Made by a program: the position numbers and the translations under genes. Below, piece by piece: positions 34,527 to 45,940 of a DNA stretch of 48,127 nucleotides (position 1 is its first letter; every line of letters starts with the position of its first letter). Origin of the DNA: Collodictyon triciliatum (lineage: Eukaryota; CRuMs); contig JBHJMP010000644.1 in assembly GCA_043381765.1 (NCBI GenBank), positions 1 through 48,127 of the forward strand. The letters are read 5' to 3'. The notes below the pieces were generated by a model. It was not told where the DNA came from and did not search any database. It saw nothing but the letters and a program-made list of their open reading frames with translations.

Positions 34527-37500
34527 AAAACTATTGTTAACTTACTGACAATGACAATACTCTAATTCAACTTCTTCCCTTCTATTATTTTGAACTGTGT
34601 GACTGCGTGGTCTCAAATTTCAACTCGAAGATGAAAACGAGTGGCTTGGAGGAAAGGTATTGGATGCTCTCTGTTACATTCCCCATTGTTCTTTCTTTTT
34701 CTACACCCCTCTTGTGAAGAGGTTCAATGGCCTTCAAAATAACAAATGCTCTTACTAATCCCATGCTAAATAACTTTCAGCCCGTCAAGAAGGACAAAGA
34801 GGTCCGCACCCCAGGTACCCCGCCAGTGCTTAAAGTCCCTATCGTAATGAATGCAACAAATTCTTTGTGTGTATAGCTTAACTGAATTTATTTTCCCTTT
34901 TTTTTTTTTCAATGCTTGGTATACTGGCCTTTGTTTGGAAGTGAACAAAAGGGACAATAAAGGTAATTCAGCACGCACAACTTTTATCCTATGGAACATC
35001 GTGTCTATCGAACCATATTAACAATTACATACAAGCTTTATTTACCCACCTAATCTACATTAGTCAATACAATCATATTTAACCCCAAATTCGAATAGGA
35101 CAATCTGAAACCACTCGTCCCCCAAGGAGAAACGAGGAGAGGTACCCCATATTTCTTAATATAAGCTGGCTGTTCTGTTGAACTAATGACATATTTTGAG
35201 ACACAAAACTGTGCAGTAACCTTCTCTCCCCTTTTCCTCTCACCTCCACCCCATTGTTCAAAGGACCAACCAGCCTACTGGACAATCTCGCCCTCCGAGA
35301 CCTTTTGCACCCAACGCTGACGGTGCACCCCCTTCTAAGCCTAGGGCTTTCACCCAAGGAAATCATAAAGCGGACAGCAATCGAGAGTCAGCCACAAAAG
35401 TCAGCCCACATAAAGCGGCTCCATCTGCCTCACCTGCAGCCGTCACCACTACCACTACCACTACCATAAGCAACACCGCTGCTGCACCCGCGGTCGCACA
35501 GAAGCAAAAGATAGTGCCAGAAAATTCAGCAAAGAAAACAGCTGAACCAGTGAAAGCAACACCAACTGCTGGCAAATGGGGCGCCCACCATGACTGGAAA
35601 AGCCACTTTGCAGCACCCAAGACAGAGCCTAGCCCGACTACCATCTCAACCCCACTACCCAAGAAGGAGGCTCCTAGCAATGCTCTCCCAGATCTACAAA
35701 CAGACTTTCCTGACATCCAACCAACACGCCACAATACAACCTCCTTGAAGACTCACCCAGAGCACGGGGAAGGAGATGCAACACAAGCCCCTCAGCCACT
35801 AGGACCTAAGCCATGGGTCAACACCCGTTCTATACCAAGTGGGATGCCCTCTTATGCAGCTGCCGTTGCTGCCCGCCCTGGGCAACTCCAGGCTAAGGTT
35901 GTCCAAGAGCAACCAAAGTCTGAGGCCGCACCACCTGCAGAGGTAAGTGCTAATTCGACCTCTGGGCAAGAGACGTCAGAACCTGAAATCGCACCAGCTC
36001 CGGTAGCTACCAGCCCTGAGGCAGTAGAGGCCTTACCTGAGCAGGAACCTACCCCTCAGAAACCACAAAAGCCAAGTGCGACAAAAGAGAAAAAGACCAA
36101 GAAGCCAGCTCAAGACAGACAAGAGACCTCGAAAGATGAAGCTACCACCATTGCGAATGTACAACCCACAATAACAGAAACAGCAAGCGTAGAAGCGCCT
36201 GCACAAGCTTTGGAAGTGTCATCTCCGACCACAACAGTTGTGGACTCGATTGTAAAATTTAGCAAATGAGGGCATGCTGTACTTTTTCTTAATAGAGGAA
36301 AAATATAAAAATTCATCTCTTGGCTAATATATATTCTTTCACACAAGGAGCCAGAAGTAAGGTCTTCAGTCAGTTCAACAAAACCCAGCTCCGAGCCTAT
36401 TGTAAATACTCAACCTGCATCGGAAACCGCCTCCACTGAAGTAAAAAACCCTCAGAAAGGTAATTCATATTCTCCTTTTTCCAACCCTGAAGCCCCATCA
36501 TGCAAAGTCAATTTTACTCGACTATATGGTGCCCGATTTGTGATGTTCCACTTTTCCATAGGAACTGTTGCAAACTCTGTCCCTTCGAAAACTGTTACCA
36601 AAACAGCCACGTCATGTGAGTCTTTTCTTCTCATCAACACGGCAGATACACCAGCAATATTTTTTTCCTGGAAAAACGCATATGTAGCCCTTGGCATAAA
36701 TAGATGCTAGTGAAGTATCACCGCCTGCTTTTTTTTTTTTTTTTGCATATTTTTGAGAAACAAGATGACGCCACTATTATCTGATGATTTCATTTGTACG
36801 ATAACAGCCGCCGGGACCACTAGTGCACGTACGATGGCATTCAAATTCGGAAGTTTTGGAGTGTCTGCTAGAGCGACAAGTGTTTTTGATGAAGTTCAAA
36901 TAACGTAATCTTACACTTATGATTGATTTCACTGAAGAATCCGGCGATTTGCGCACCTGACACGATACAAGAAAGAACATTAGAAAAATGAAGTATCAGC
37001 AGGGCTCCTCTTGTACCACTTCTTTACAAAGAAGCACCGTCTCAACTCTTGCAAATTTTACACCTTACCCGTTTTTTTTATATTAGAAGCGCGTCTGCAG
37101 CTGGAGCCACCTCTGAAAAGCCGGAGGAAACAAAAAAGGTCACGGAGACAACCTCATCAGAAACTGTGCCTAATTCCTACCCAGCAGCAAGCAGCCAATC
37201 CACTACTGAGCCAGCTACAGCACCGGAGCATACCCATACAGCTTCAGATGCCGCTGCGGTTGATGTAGCTGGACCTACAGAGGATGAAGAAGCCTCCAAA
37301 GACATGGACGAAGCCCATGTACCTTCATCACAAGATATCAGCGACAGAGTGTCCCCACCCCCATCGGAGATAGCCAACGCACACCCTGGCAACCTGCCGG
37401 CCCAAGATGGATACTCTGCACAAAACATTCTTCCACTAAATCCTTCTGCGGGAAGCAACCAGGTCTCAAAAAATTCATTTATTTCTCACAACTATGTATG

Positions 37501-38913
37501 GTTCTATTTCTATCTTCTTTTCATATTACTTATTTCAAGATATATCTCTCCGAAGTTTATGATTATTATAGTTTGGAATTACAAAAACAAAAAACTATAT
37601 CATCACACACTTCCTCAGCGCAAGTACAGCACTAACCATGAAGCCGTGCAGAAGCTGCATATCCCAGGCAACAACCCAGCACCAACACCATCTGGTCATC
37701 GCTCGTCAAGCTCACCCAACTATTCTGGAGGCAATCGCGGGCAGAAGTTTAACCGCGGCTACACCAACGCCGAGTACGCTGACCCCCACACTTCGGGTTT
37801 TGGGTCCCAGTACTCTCCCCACGGGGTTGGATACGCTGCATATGGTGGCGTCTATGACGACGGAACACAGCGCATGGTATTCAACTTGATTCATACCCAT
37901 AATACACCCACATCTCCAGACTATCTCACAGAGAAATGGCGCGTGTACCCCTCCCCTGAGGAGACATATATCTAGAGATAGTAATAAAAGAAAAGAAGAA
38001 ACCCAACGATTGAAACACTCCTCCAAATCCAGCAGGCCGGAGAGAACGGATACGGAGGCGGCTACCACCGCGGCAACGAGCACAAGGGACAGGGAGCAGG
38101 CAGCCAAGGACAAGCCAACGCCGCACCGGGCGGAAACGGAGCGCCGCAGACCACAGGCACACAAAGCGCGAGCGCAGGCACAAACGCAGCGCCGAACGGA
38201 AACGCGGGCACAAATGCAGCGACAAACGCAGCCGCTGCAAACGCAAACCCTGCCGGGTCGATGCAGATTCCTCCAACTATGCCAGTAGGACAAGGACAAG
38301 GACAAGGACATGGCCAAGGCCAAGGCCAAGGCTACGGGCCGATGGATGGGATGGGCTTCCTGCCCGGCATGATGACGGGGTCGTCGTTCGCACCCATGTT
38401 CCCGCCGTTCATCTACCCGATGGTCGGGCAGATGCCATACTATGGCGTGGGCGGGCCGTTTGTGCCGGCTGGGCCGCACGCGTTCATGCCGCATATGGGC
38501 GCATACCCGATGCCCGCCGATGAGGACATGCACGCGCACATGCATCCACACGCGCACCCACACGCGCACCCACACGGCCACTACGGCCACATGGCACAGC
38601 CACACGCCTCGGCCCAGCCACAGACGCAGACGGTGCCGCCACACAGCCACAACCACAGCCACAGCCACACACACGGGCAGGGCCAGGGCATGGGCCAGGT
38701 CGGGCCACACCCCGGCGGCCGCGGCGGCCGCGCACACGGCTACAACGGCGGCATGGGCGGCCCCGTGAGCGGACCGATGGGCATGCCGCCCGCACAGCAG
38801 CACTACGCCCAGGGACACCCTCACGCCCCGGTCTACGCCCCGCCCGCCGCTGCTGCGCCCAAGGCCTACGGCGGATACGGATACCCCCCGGACCAGGGCT
38901 ACCGCGCAAAGGT

Positions 38914-38966
<53 letters not shown>

Positions 38967-39239
38967 GCACGCACCCCTTGTCTCCCGCTCCCGCTCCCTG
39001 TCCCTGCGCCCCGCCTTCCAGCATGGCCCTGCCATGGCGAGTGTGGGCGGGCGAGTGAGGTTGCTGGTAGTGCGATTGTGAATGCGGTGCTGACGCCGCT
39101 GATTACCCCTCTGTAGCCGGCCATGGGAGGCGCCCCGCAGGAGTACGCCGCCCCGGCCCCAGCCCCAGGGTACTTTGGCGGCCAGTCGGGGAATCTGCCG
39201 GGCCACCCCAGATCGCACCCGAACGCGGCCAAGTGGTAG
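33847..39239 (+). CDS. CUE-type low-complexity protein, Def1-like
   Basis: The first exon (33847-34021) encodes MSQKSGASNSKPSQAFGG and a CUE/UBA-like helix bundle (FEENLQNLERIFTKTPKEDL AQALKDN, LTMKRLLG) that should bind ubiquitin. After an intron full of repeats and an N gap come small exons near 34627 (NEWLGG) and 34783 (KKDKEV), then a long Pro/Ala/Thr/Ser/Gln-rich stretch (about 35258-36268) with KWGAHHDWKSHFAAPK and GMPSYAAAVAARPG, further exons to 37873, a Gly/Gln/His-rich exon (about 38030-38911) with HAHMHPHAHPHAHPH, and the last exon 39117-39239 ending HPRSHPNAAKW. The CUE plus W-x-x-V-K-like box plus prion-like tail resembles yeast Def1, which promotes Pol II ubiquitylation. UBAP2/Lingerer-type proteins are an alternative. 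Exon phases in 34600-35270 and 36300-37100 are not settled. Confidence 0.6.
34124..34328. repeat. Poly(T), T(n)A(n)-(AAT)3-(CAAAAC)n composite element, copy 2
   Basis: A T-rich stretch of about 90 bases is followed by T14, A9, AATAATAAT and CCAAAA/CCAAACCAAAA units that run into the N gap at 34329. The units match copy 1 at 32171 in sequence and orientation. It lies in the first intron of the plus-strand CUE-protein gene. Confidence 0.93.
34329..34428. other. Assembly gap, 100 N
   Basis: Exactly 100 N suggests a gap of unknown size. It falls within the CAAAAC repeat on the left and is followed on the right by a poly(T) of about 90 bases (34450-34525), so the break is probably repeat-caused. 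Confidence 0.97.
38913..38967 (+). repeat. (TTG)n microsatellite at a 5' splice site
   Basis: About 18 TTG triplets start within the donor of the last intron of the CUE-protein gene (GCAAAG/GTTTGTTG). Reading through would give a poly-Cys run, so the array is taken as intronic. Confidence 0.9.
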
Positions 39240-39351
39240 CGCTGCCTTGTGGCTCGGCCTCTATCTCGTGACTCTGTCTGTGGCGTGACATCTCGCCTTC
39301 ATAACCCTGCGGATTCCAACCTCTGTCCTCCTTGCTGTCTCTTGTGCTTTC

Positions 39352-39405
39352 TGTTTGCTTTTCTGTTTGCTTTTCTGTTTGCTTTTCTGTTTGCTTTTCT
39401 GTTTG
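39352..39405 (+). repeat. 12-bp tandem repeat GTTTGCTTTTCT, about 4.5 units
   Basis: A perfect 12-base unit is repeated just 113 bases past the stop codon of the CUE-protein gene, so it probably lies in its 3'-UTR or in the Vps50 promoter. Confidence 0.9.
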
Positions 39406-39605
39406 CCCTGCGTCTGTGCCCCACCACGCGCTGGGCAGGCTCTATAAACTGAATCACGCTTCTGATGAATGAGCGGAGGGGGCGCTGTGTCTGGGATCAG
39501 AGCCGGCCGACCATGAACCTAGTTCTGACTGCCGCGCCCCACCTGAGGTTGTGCCCCGGATCAGTCCCACACGCGCTCGGTCTGCGTCCCACTGGCTCGC
39601 CGATA

Positions 39606-39789
39606 ATGTTCCAGCAGCTAAGCTCGTTGGCCTCCAACATTATCCCTGCGGCTGCTCCGCCCGTGCGCTTCAATATGTCCCAGTCCAGTGCTGATCTATT
39701 TGAAGGGAGTCGCTCTCGTAGTGCGAGCGTGAGCGTAGCAGCTGACGTTGTATGTCTCGCGATCTTTCTTTCCTTTTTTTCCAGGTGTA

Positions 39790-39880
<91 letters not shown>

Positions 39881-42800
39881 GTGTGTGCAATTAGAAACTC
39901 CCTTGTGTAGGTATCTGGCAGAGAGTCTGAGCGAGAAAGAACGCAGCAAGGCCGGCAGATTCTGAACACGCTCGATCCAGCCCTCCAACAGAAGGACTTT
40001 GACTCTGCTGCGTATGTGCTATCGCACTTGGAGAAAGTAGCTGGCCATGTAGTGTTTCTTTCGTTTCATATTTCCCTCCTATCATTCCTCCCTATTTTTT
40101 TCCAGTCAATTGTTTTTATATAACCTCTTTTTATTTTTTTATCTTCCTCCCTCCCTCCATTCGTTGTTGTAACAAATTTAGACTAAATAATTATACCCTT
40201 ACAATAGCACATTTACTTTTTATTTATCAATTTGTTCATTTTTATTCTTACATCATACTTCTTTGGGGAATTGTTATATTTTACCTGCAACTTTAGCATT
40301 CTACCTGTTGAAATCCTTTTATTGTTACCTTTTCTATGATGATACATGGAAACTTGGTAGCATATTTTCAATCTCCCATCTATTCTGCATGTTCCTTTTG
40401 CATTCAAAAAATGTGACATTTTATCAAAGAGTGATGTGATTGCCTATTTATGCAACACTCAAAAGCTGCGTATTCAGAAGCATTAACACACAAACTCACT
40501 CTCAATGTCCCCTTGTAAATCTAGCAGCAACTATCTGCTGATGCAATCGAAGAACTCATGGCTCAACAAAGCGAGACCCTGGATATTGTGATGGGAGAGT
40601 TGTCATCAAAAATCATCGATAGTTATGAAGATGTCGGTCTGTACCAATCTAATGAGTCTATTTTCAACTTTTTTTCTTTTTTTTTTTTACTGCAAATACC
40701 ATGAACATGACCTAAAATATAAGACGGACTATACATTCAAATTCATGTGCGTACAAGCCAGAATGATCAGAGTAAAACCAATAGACAAGACTCAGTCTAA
40801 ATAATTCATAGTTAAGGGAATCACGCAGATTCAGCACCTAGGCACTGACATGCAGACAGCTGTAGATTTGTCAAAGGGAACTCGCTCAAAACTCTCTGTT
40901 ATTGAATCTGGTCCGATGAAGGACTACGCTCGAATCCTTACGCAGTACCGGAAACAACAGATTCTCACAGTATGTAAAGTATACGATGCCCCCTTTCTTT
41001 AATAAATACACGCACATATTTATGTTTATAATTTAAAGATATTATTTTCCAAAATTAAATATGCATGAGTATACTATGAATCTTCTTGCAATAGCTGAAA
41101 GGGAGATTATAAAAAAAATGCAAATGTTCTTTGTTGGTTGATGCCAGCGGAAAAACATAAACCAAAACAAAGAAAAGCAAACATTTAATCAAGAAAAAAT
41201 CAAGAAAAAAGAAAGTAAAAAGAAAGTAAAAAGAAAGTAAAAAGAAAGTAAAAAGAAAGTAAAAAGAAAGTAAAAAGAAAGTAAAAAGAAAGTAAAAAGA
41301 AAGTAAAAAGAAAGTAAAAAGAAAGTAAAAAGAAAGTAAAAAGAAAGTAAAAAGAAAGTAAAAAGAAAGTAAAAAGAAAGTAAAAAGAAAGTAAAAAGAA
41401 AGAAATAGAAAGAAAAAATGAAGAAAAATAAAGAAAAACAAATGAATAACTCAAGCATCATGAATCGCCCGCATATTCAAGATTCTATTACATCGCTTTT
41501 CTCAGTAGATGTATTTACTATTCGCTATATTATAGAAAATAATTGATGAGCTTGAGGTGATTCAGCTGGCATATAGCATCGAAGTTCGAATCAGCGAGGA
41601 GATGACATCTGGGAATTATGAACAGGTTTTCTTCTGTCTTTTCTACTCCTTCCCTCACCACCAACTTTTCTCCATTCTACACTTGATATGAATTCTTCAC
41701 TTTACCTCCTATTGTGGTCCTCATTAATTTTTTCACAAAAGCCAATTCGAAACATCTTAAATTCCAAATTTTTTTACGAGTAATATTATTTTAAGTAAAT
41801 ATTTATCACATCATGCTCATATATCCATTCACTATATGAATAATTGGATACAGGCCATCTCTCTGATCCAATCGTTTCAAAGTTCTCTTGAGGTTCTCGA
41901 CAAGTACCAGGCGACAAAATTAATATCCAACAAATTAAATGTACCTTCTTTATTTGAATAACATGTTTCGTCTTACCACATATACTTATCTAATCATTCA
42001 AAATCATTTACGTCAGCCTCGAATTCATACTAAACTGCTGTATACAAATGAAGGAAACTAACAGCATGATTGAGAATTCTTTGAGGGAAGCTCTGGCTCG
42101 CATCTGCAAAATATTTGAAAAATCTAGCTATGAGAAGGTTTATTACAGGTAATATTTTCTTAATTTGAAACGGACCATAGTTTTCACTCAAGAACATTAA
42201 ATTTTATGTTGCATATTCCAAAGCTACAAAGCTCTTGGTCTCCTTCCGGAGTTTGTAAGAACTGTGCAACAATTGGCCTTGGAAGTTGTTGAAAAAGTGG
42301 CCCATGAATCCGTTTATTATTTCGTCTTAAATACAGTGCAAACACCAGAAGAAGCGGATGTACTGAAAAGGTTGAATATATCTTCCTTCACAAAAACAAT
42401 TCCTTTTTTATTTATTTATTTTCTTCATGCCCTCTTTATAATCAACTGACAAACCATTTGACTCATTACTATTCTAACACTTATGGGCACAAATCCGACA
42501 TAATATTAGGTCACCCTTCGAAAGTCTGTGCCCAAACATTCCGCTGGCTACTTTTACTAGATGTTTTCTGCAGCTATTGGGAGCCTTCTTGGATTTGATG
42601 CACAGTTTCAATTCCATTCTCCATTGGCATAAAACACACGAGTAATTGGATTGTTTGCTTTCAAGATATAATATTGTTTCATATTTGGGATATTTCTTTA
42701 TAAATTGAATAAATTGCTACAAAAGATCAAAAAAATATTATTTTTATGCGCAGATCTGACGAAGAGGGAGAGCTTCAGATATTCGAGCTTATCAGAACAT

Positions 42801-45552
42801 CTATTCCTTTAATATGGGATGACATGCAAAGAAAAGTATCATCCATCCTCACAAAAGCGCAGCATAGAGTTCGTTCTATCCAAGTAACGGCTTCACACCT
42901 TTCTCCATTATTTTTCTTACATATGGTTTCTTAATCTGAATTTCATGTTTCATGTGTAATCAAACGATTCATGAATGGCTAACTTTTTATAGCAAATTTT
43001 CATCAATTTTTTATTATTAAAATAAACTCTAAATTGTTCGTATTATTATGCATATTTAGGTCGAAGAATACTTACAAATATTTAATGGGATGAACCTAGT
43101 GAGTATTAATCGAAGAAATCCAAGAAGTTTGAACCTGTCTCCCAGCTTTATTTTTGATGTTAACTTCGTTTTTTTTTGATATAGACAGCAAATTATTGTT
43201 TACATTCTCACCTATTTCACATGTTGTTCCATAGTTCATTGAGTTTGGAAAGGAATTCAGTGGGAGCTCAGTCCCTCTGCTATCATCAGCTTATTCACAC
43301 ACAAAAGATTATTTCGATTCATTTCACAGACAAAATATAGAGGTATTCTGTTTGACAAAATTAAATCACAGTATACACCATCCAGAATCGATCAATTGAT
43401 GCTGATATTGCCCTTTTGCATTTTTTTTTTGAAAAAAAAAAAGCTTATTCGCACTTTGCTCGACAACGAATTCTGGCATCGCTGCCCTGTGCCGTTGAAC
43501 TACAGTTACAAAGGTTGGTGGCTTGTATTTGTAATAAGGGATATTTTGATTCTCATGAGTATGTCAAATATATGGCCCGTATGTTCTCGATGTATCCCCA
43601 TTTTTATGCCCTGCCTTTACCATACACATTTGACTGATATTCCTATATTTTTCCTTTGGTTAACGTTTCATTTTTGAAAGATATACATGAAGTTGCATCA
43701 TTTTTACTTCAAAAGAAAGAGGAGGCTACTGAAGATGATACACAAAAACCGTCTCTATTTTCTCAATATGAAGTGACTGGAAATCCTTTTCTCAAGAGAA
43801 AGAAGCCAGGGCATAATAAACAACCAGATCAAGTAGTTTTTTTTTTTTATAGCTTTTCATACAAATAATATTATACCATAATTACAATTCTCACTCTTTT
43901 TCCAAGAAAAATGCGAAAGTATAAATGGATCTAAAAAATAACATCAGGTTGTCGTAAAGGATGAGGCTACTTCAGTTGGAGGACATGAAATACAATCACC
44001 TCATAAAACTGAATGTATCTTTTGTCTCGCCACAATTTGTATTTTATGAGTATCACTTACATGGTATTTTCGTTATTGTTATTAATATTAATATTATTAT
44101 TGTTATTATTTTTAGTGAGCCCTGTCAAAGAAAAGAAAGCCTCAGCCGATTTCTCAAGTAATGGGCGATACATAACATCGACAGCAAACACATTCGCGAA
44201 AATTCTTGGTCGATATTTCCAGTTGATGAAAACCTTCCCTCATATCTCACACGATATTGCGAATGGAATCACGAGCCTTGTTTACTTATTCGTAATGCAT
44301 CATCCTTGATCTAAATATTCTGTTATAGTAGCTTATTTCTACATGTAGATGAAACCCTTAATACTTTGGATTCCGTTTCTTCTCTAATATTTTTTCCTAC
44401 AAAATTGTAAAGGGATACTCTATTTACTCAGTATTTGTTCCAATATCAGAAGCTCCAGGACCAGGTTCATAATCTACAGTATATATTACGAGTTCCTTTC
44501 TTTAAACAATAAAAAAACATCTGTTCCAAAAGGATTACGGAAACTTGATGATTTTATTTCATAATGCAGTCATCAGCGTGCCCCTGGCATCCTCCTTGCA
44601 ATACATATATGAGCAACTTTCCACTCAGCCGTGGTGGAAGCCACTCGAGGGGAAAACTGGGATACTGGGTTCGTTTTATACAAACGCATATTCTATCTTG
44701 ACACACTTTCCTATTTTTCTCCTGTGTAGTTCTGTAAGTTAAGCCAACATGCAGACAATGTATTTTCCCCCTTTATTCATTCAAAGAACATGTATACCAA
44801 ATTTAATTTGTGTCTTCTTGGAAAAGAACAATTGTGGAGTTGCATCCTTATAATTATTCGGATTAAAAAATACTCTGTCATCTGATTTTTCATATCAATG
44901 ATATTTAGATGAAGAAAGTGAAAGGCTCCCAAAGCAAATGCAAATAAATTCGAGACCCACACCCCTAACACCTTTAAGTAACCAGAGTATCCTGGAAAGA
45001 ATTGCTGGAGCAGAATCGCTTCCCTTTATTCTTGAAATTCTCGAGGAATCGCGTCGTCCCATTGAAGTAAATAATTCGCACACATATTCTCTTTGATTTT
45101 CTTATCCAACAAATCGCATTTTTTTTTTGGATTTCTTAAGAATAACAACAATATAGGCTCTACTTCCCGTATCAAAACTAACCTGGGCAGGCATGTTCTA
45201 TAAGAACATAAACACTCTATACGGAGGTCTTCGTGAGCATATTTACAGAATTCTCGCACATCAACTAGTGAATGTACAAACTATTTTTTTTTATTTTGCA
45301 TTTAATGTCTGAATAAGTCATTTATGGGTGTGTATGATTAGACCAATAATTATTTAATTTTTTTTGTACAAAAAATTGAAGAAAAATTGAAAATGCATTA
45401 TTTTCAAAAAAATAAAATAATAATTATGTTTTCATCAACCCCTGATTAGCTTGACAACTACGCAAATCTTATACAAGTATGCAAGTGGGATATTCAAGAA
45501 TTCGACAACACAAATTCTTATGTTGGTATCCAGATGATTTTTTTTAAATATG
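39606..45552 (+). CDS. VPS50: Vps50 (syndetin, CCDC132), EARP tethering-complex subunit, C-terminus in gap
   Basis: The protein starts MFQQLSSLASNIIPAAAPP. Phased exons include 39606-39749, 39911-40048, 40528-40632, 40817-40969, 41536-41625, 41854-41940, 42054-42148, 42224-42370, 42754-42883, 43060-43098, 43235-43342 and 43444 onward, then exons to about 45524. Diagnostic stretches: TLDPALQQKDFDSAAYVLSH, VIESGPMKDYARILTQYRKQ, ELIRTSIPLIWDDMQRKV, FHRQNIERLIRTLLDNEFWH, SLFSQYEVTGNPFLKRKK, TANTFAKILGRYFQLMKTFP, LEEIAGAESLPFIL-like LERIAGAESLPFIL, VSKLTWAGMFYKNI and VCKWDIQEFD. These parallel human CCDC132 in order. Vps50 replaces Vps54 in the GARP-like EARP complex and tethers vesicles for endosomal recycling. 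About 150 C-terminal residues are not seen and probably lie in the gap at 45553. Exons between 43500 and 44700 are approximate. Confidence 0.87.
39785..39882 (+). repeat. (GTGTAT)n hexanucleotide in Vps50 intron 1
   Basis: About 16 GTGTAT units lie between exon 1 (donor GTATGT at 39750) and exon 2 (acceptor before 39911). Each unit pair recreates GTATGT, the same hexamer as the authentic donor. Confidence 0.95.
41213..41402 (+). repeat. 11-bp minisatellite GAAAGTAAAAA, about 17 units
   Basis: A near-perfect 11-base unit is repeated about 17 times within the 566-bp Vps50 intron between exons ending 40969 and starting 41536. Minus-strand frames reading LSFYFLFTFF repeats are artefacts of it. 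Confidence 0.95.
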
Positions 45553-45940
45553 NNNNNNNNNNNNNNNNNNNNNNNNNNNNNNNNNNNNNNNNNNNNNNNN
45601 NNNNNNNNNNNNNNNNNNNNNNNNNNNNNNNNNNNNNNNNNNNNNNNNNNNNNNNNNNNNNNNNNNNNNNNNNNNNNNNNNNNNNNNNNNNNNNNNNNNN
45701 NNNNNNNNNNNNNNNNNNNNNNNNNNNNNNNNNNNNNNNNNNNNNNNNNNNNNNNNNNNNNNNNNNNNNNNNNNNNNNNNNNNNNNNNNNNNNNNNNNNN
45801 NNNNNNNNNNNNNNNNNNNNNNNNNNNNNNNNNNNNNNNNNNNNNNNNNNNNNNNNNNNNNNNNNNNNNNNNNNNNNNNNNNNNNNNNNNNNNNNNNNNN
45901 NNNNNNNNNNNNNNNNNNNNNNNNNNNNNNNNNNNNNNNN
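45553..45940. other. Assembly gap, 388 N
   Basis: The gap begins just after a Vps50 exon (ending near TNSYV, donor GTATCC at 45525) and should contain most of the remaining Vps50 C-terminal coding sequence. Confidence 0.99.

Noticed and set aside
34116-34565. Phe-rich frame across poly(T), repeat and N gap
   Set aside because: It is low-complexity sequence within an intron of the CUE-protein gene; N bases inflate the frame.
39785-39882. Met-Cys or Thr-Tyr repeat peptides
   Set aside because: They are translations of the (GTGTAT)n intronic microsatellite.
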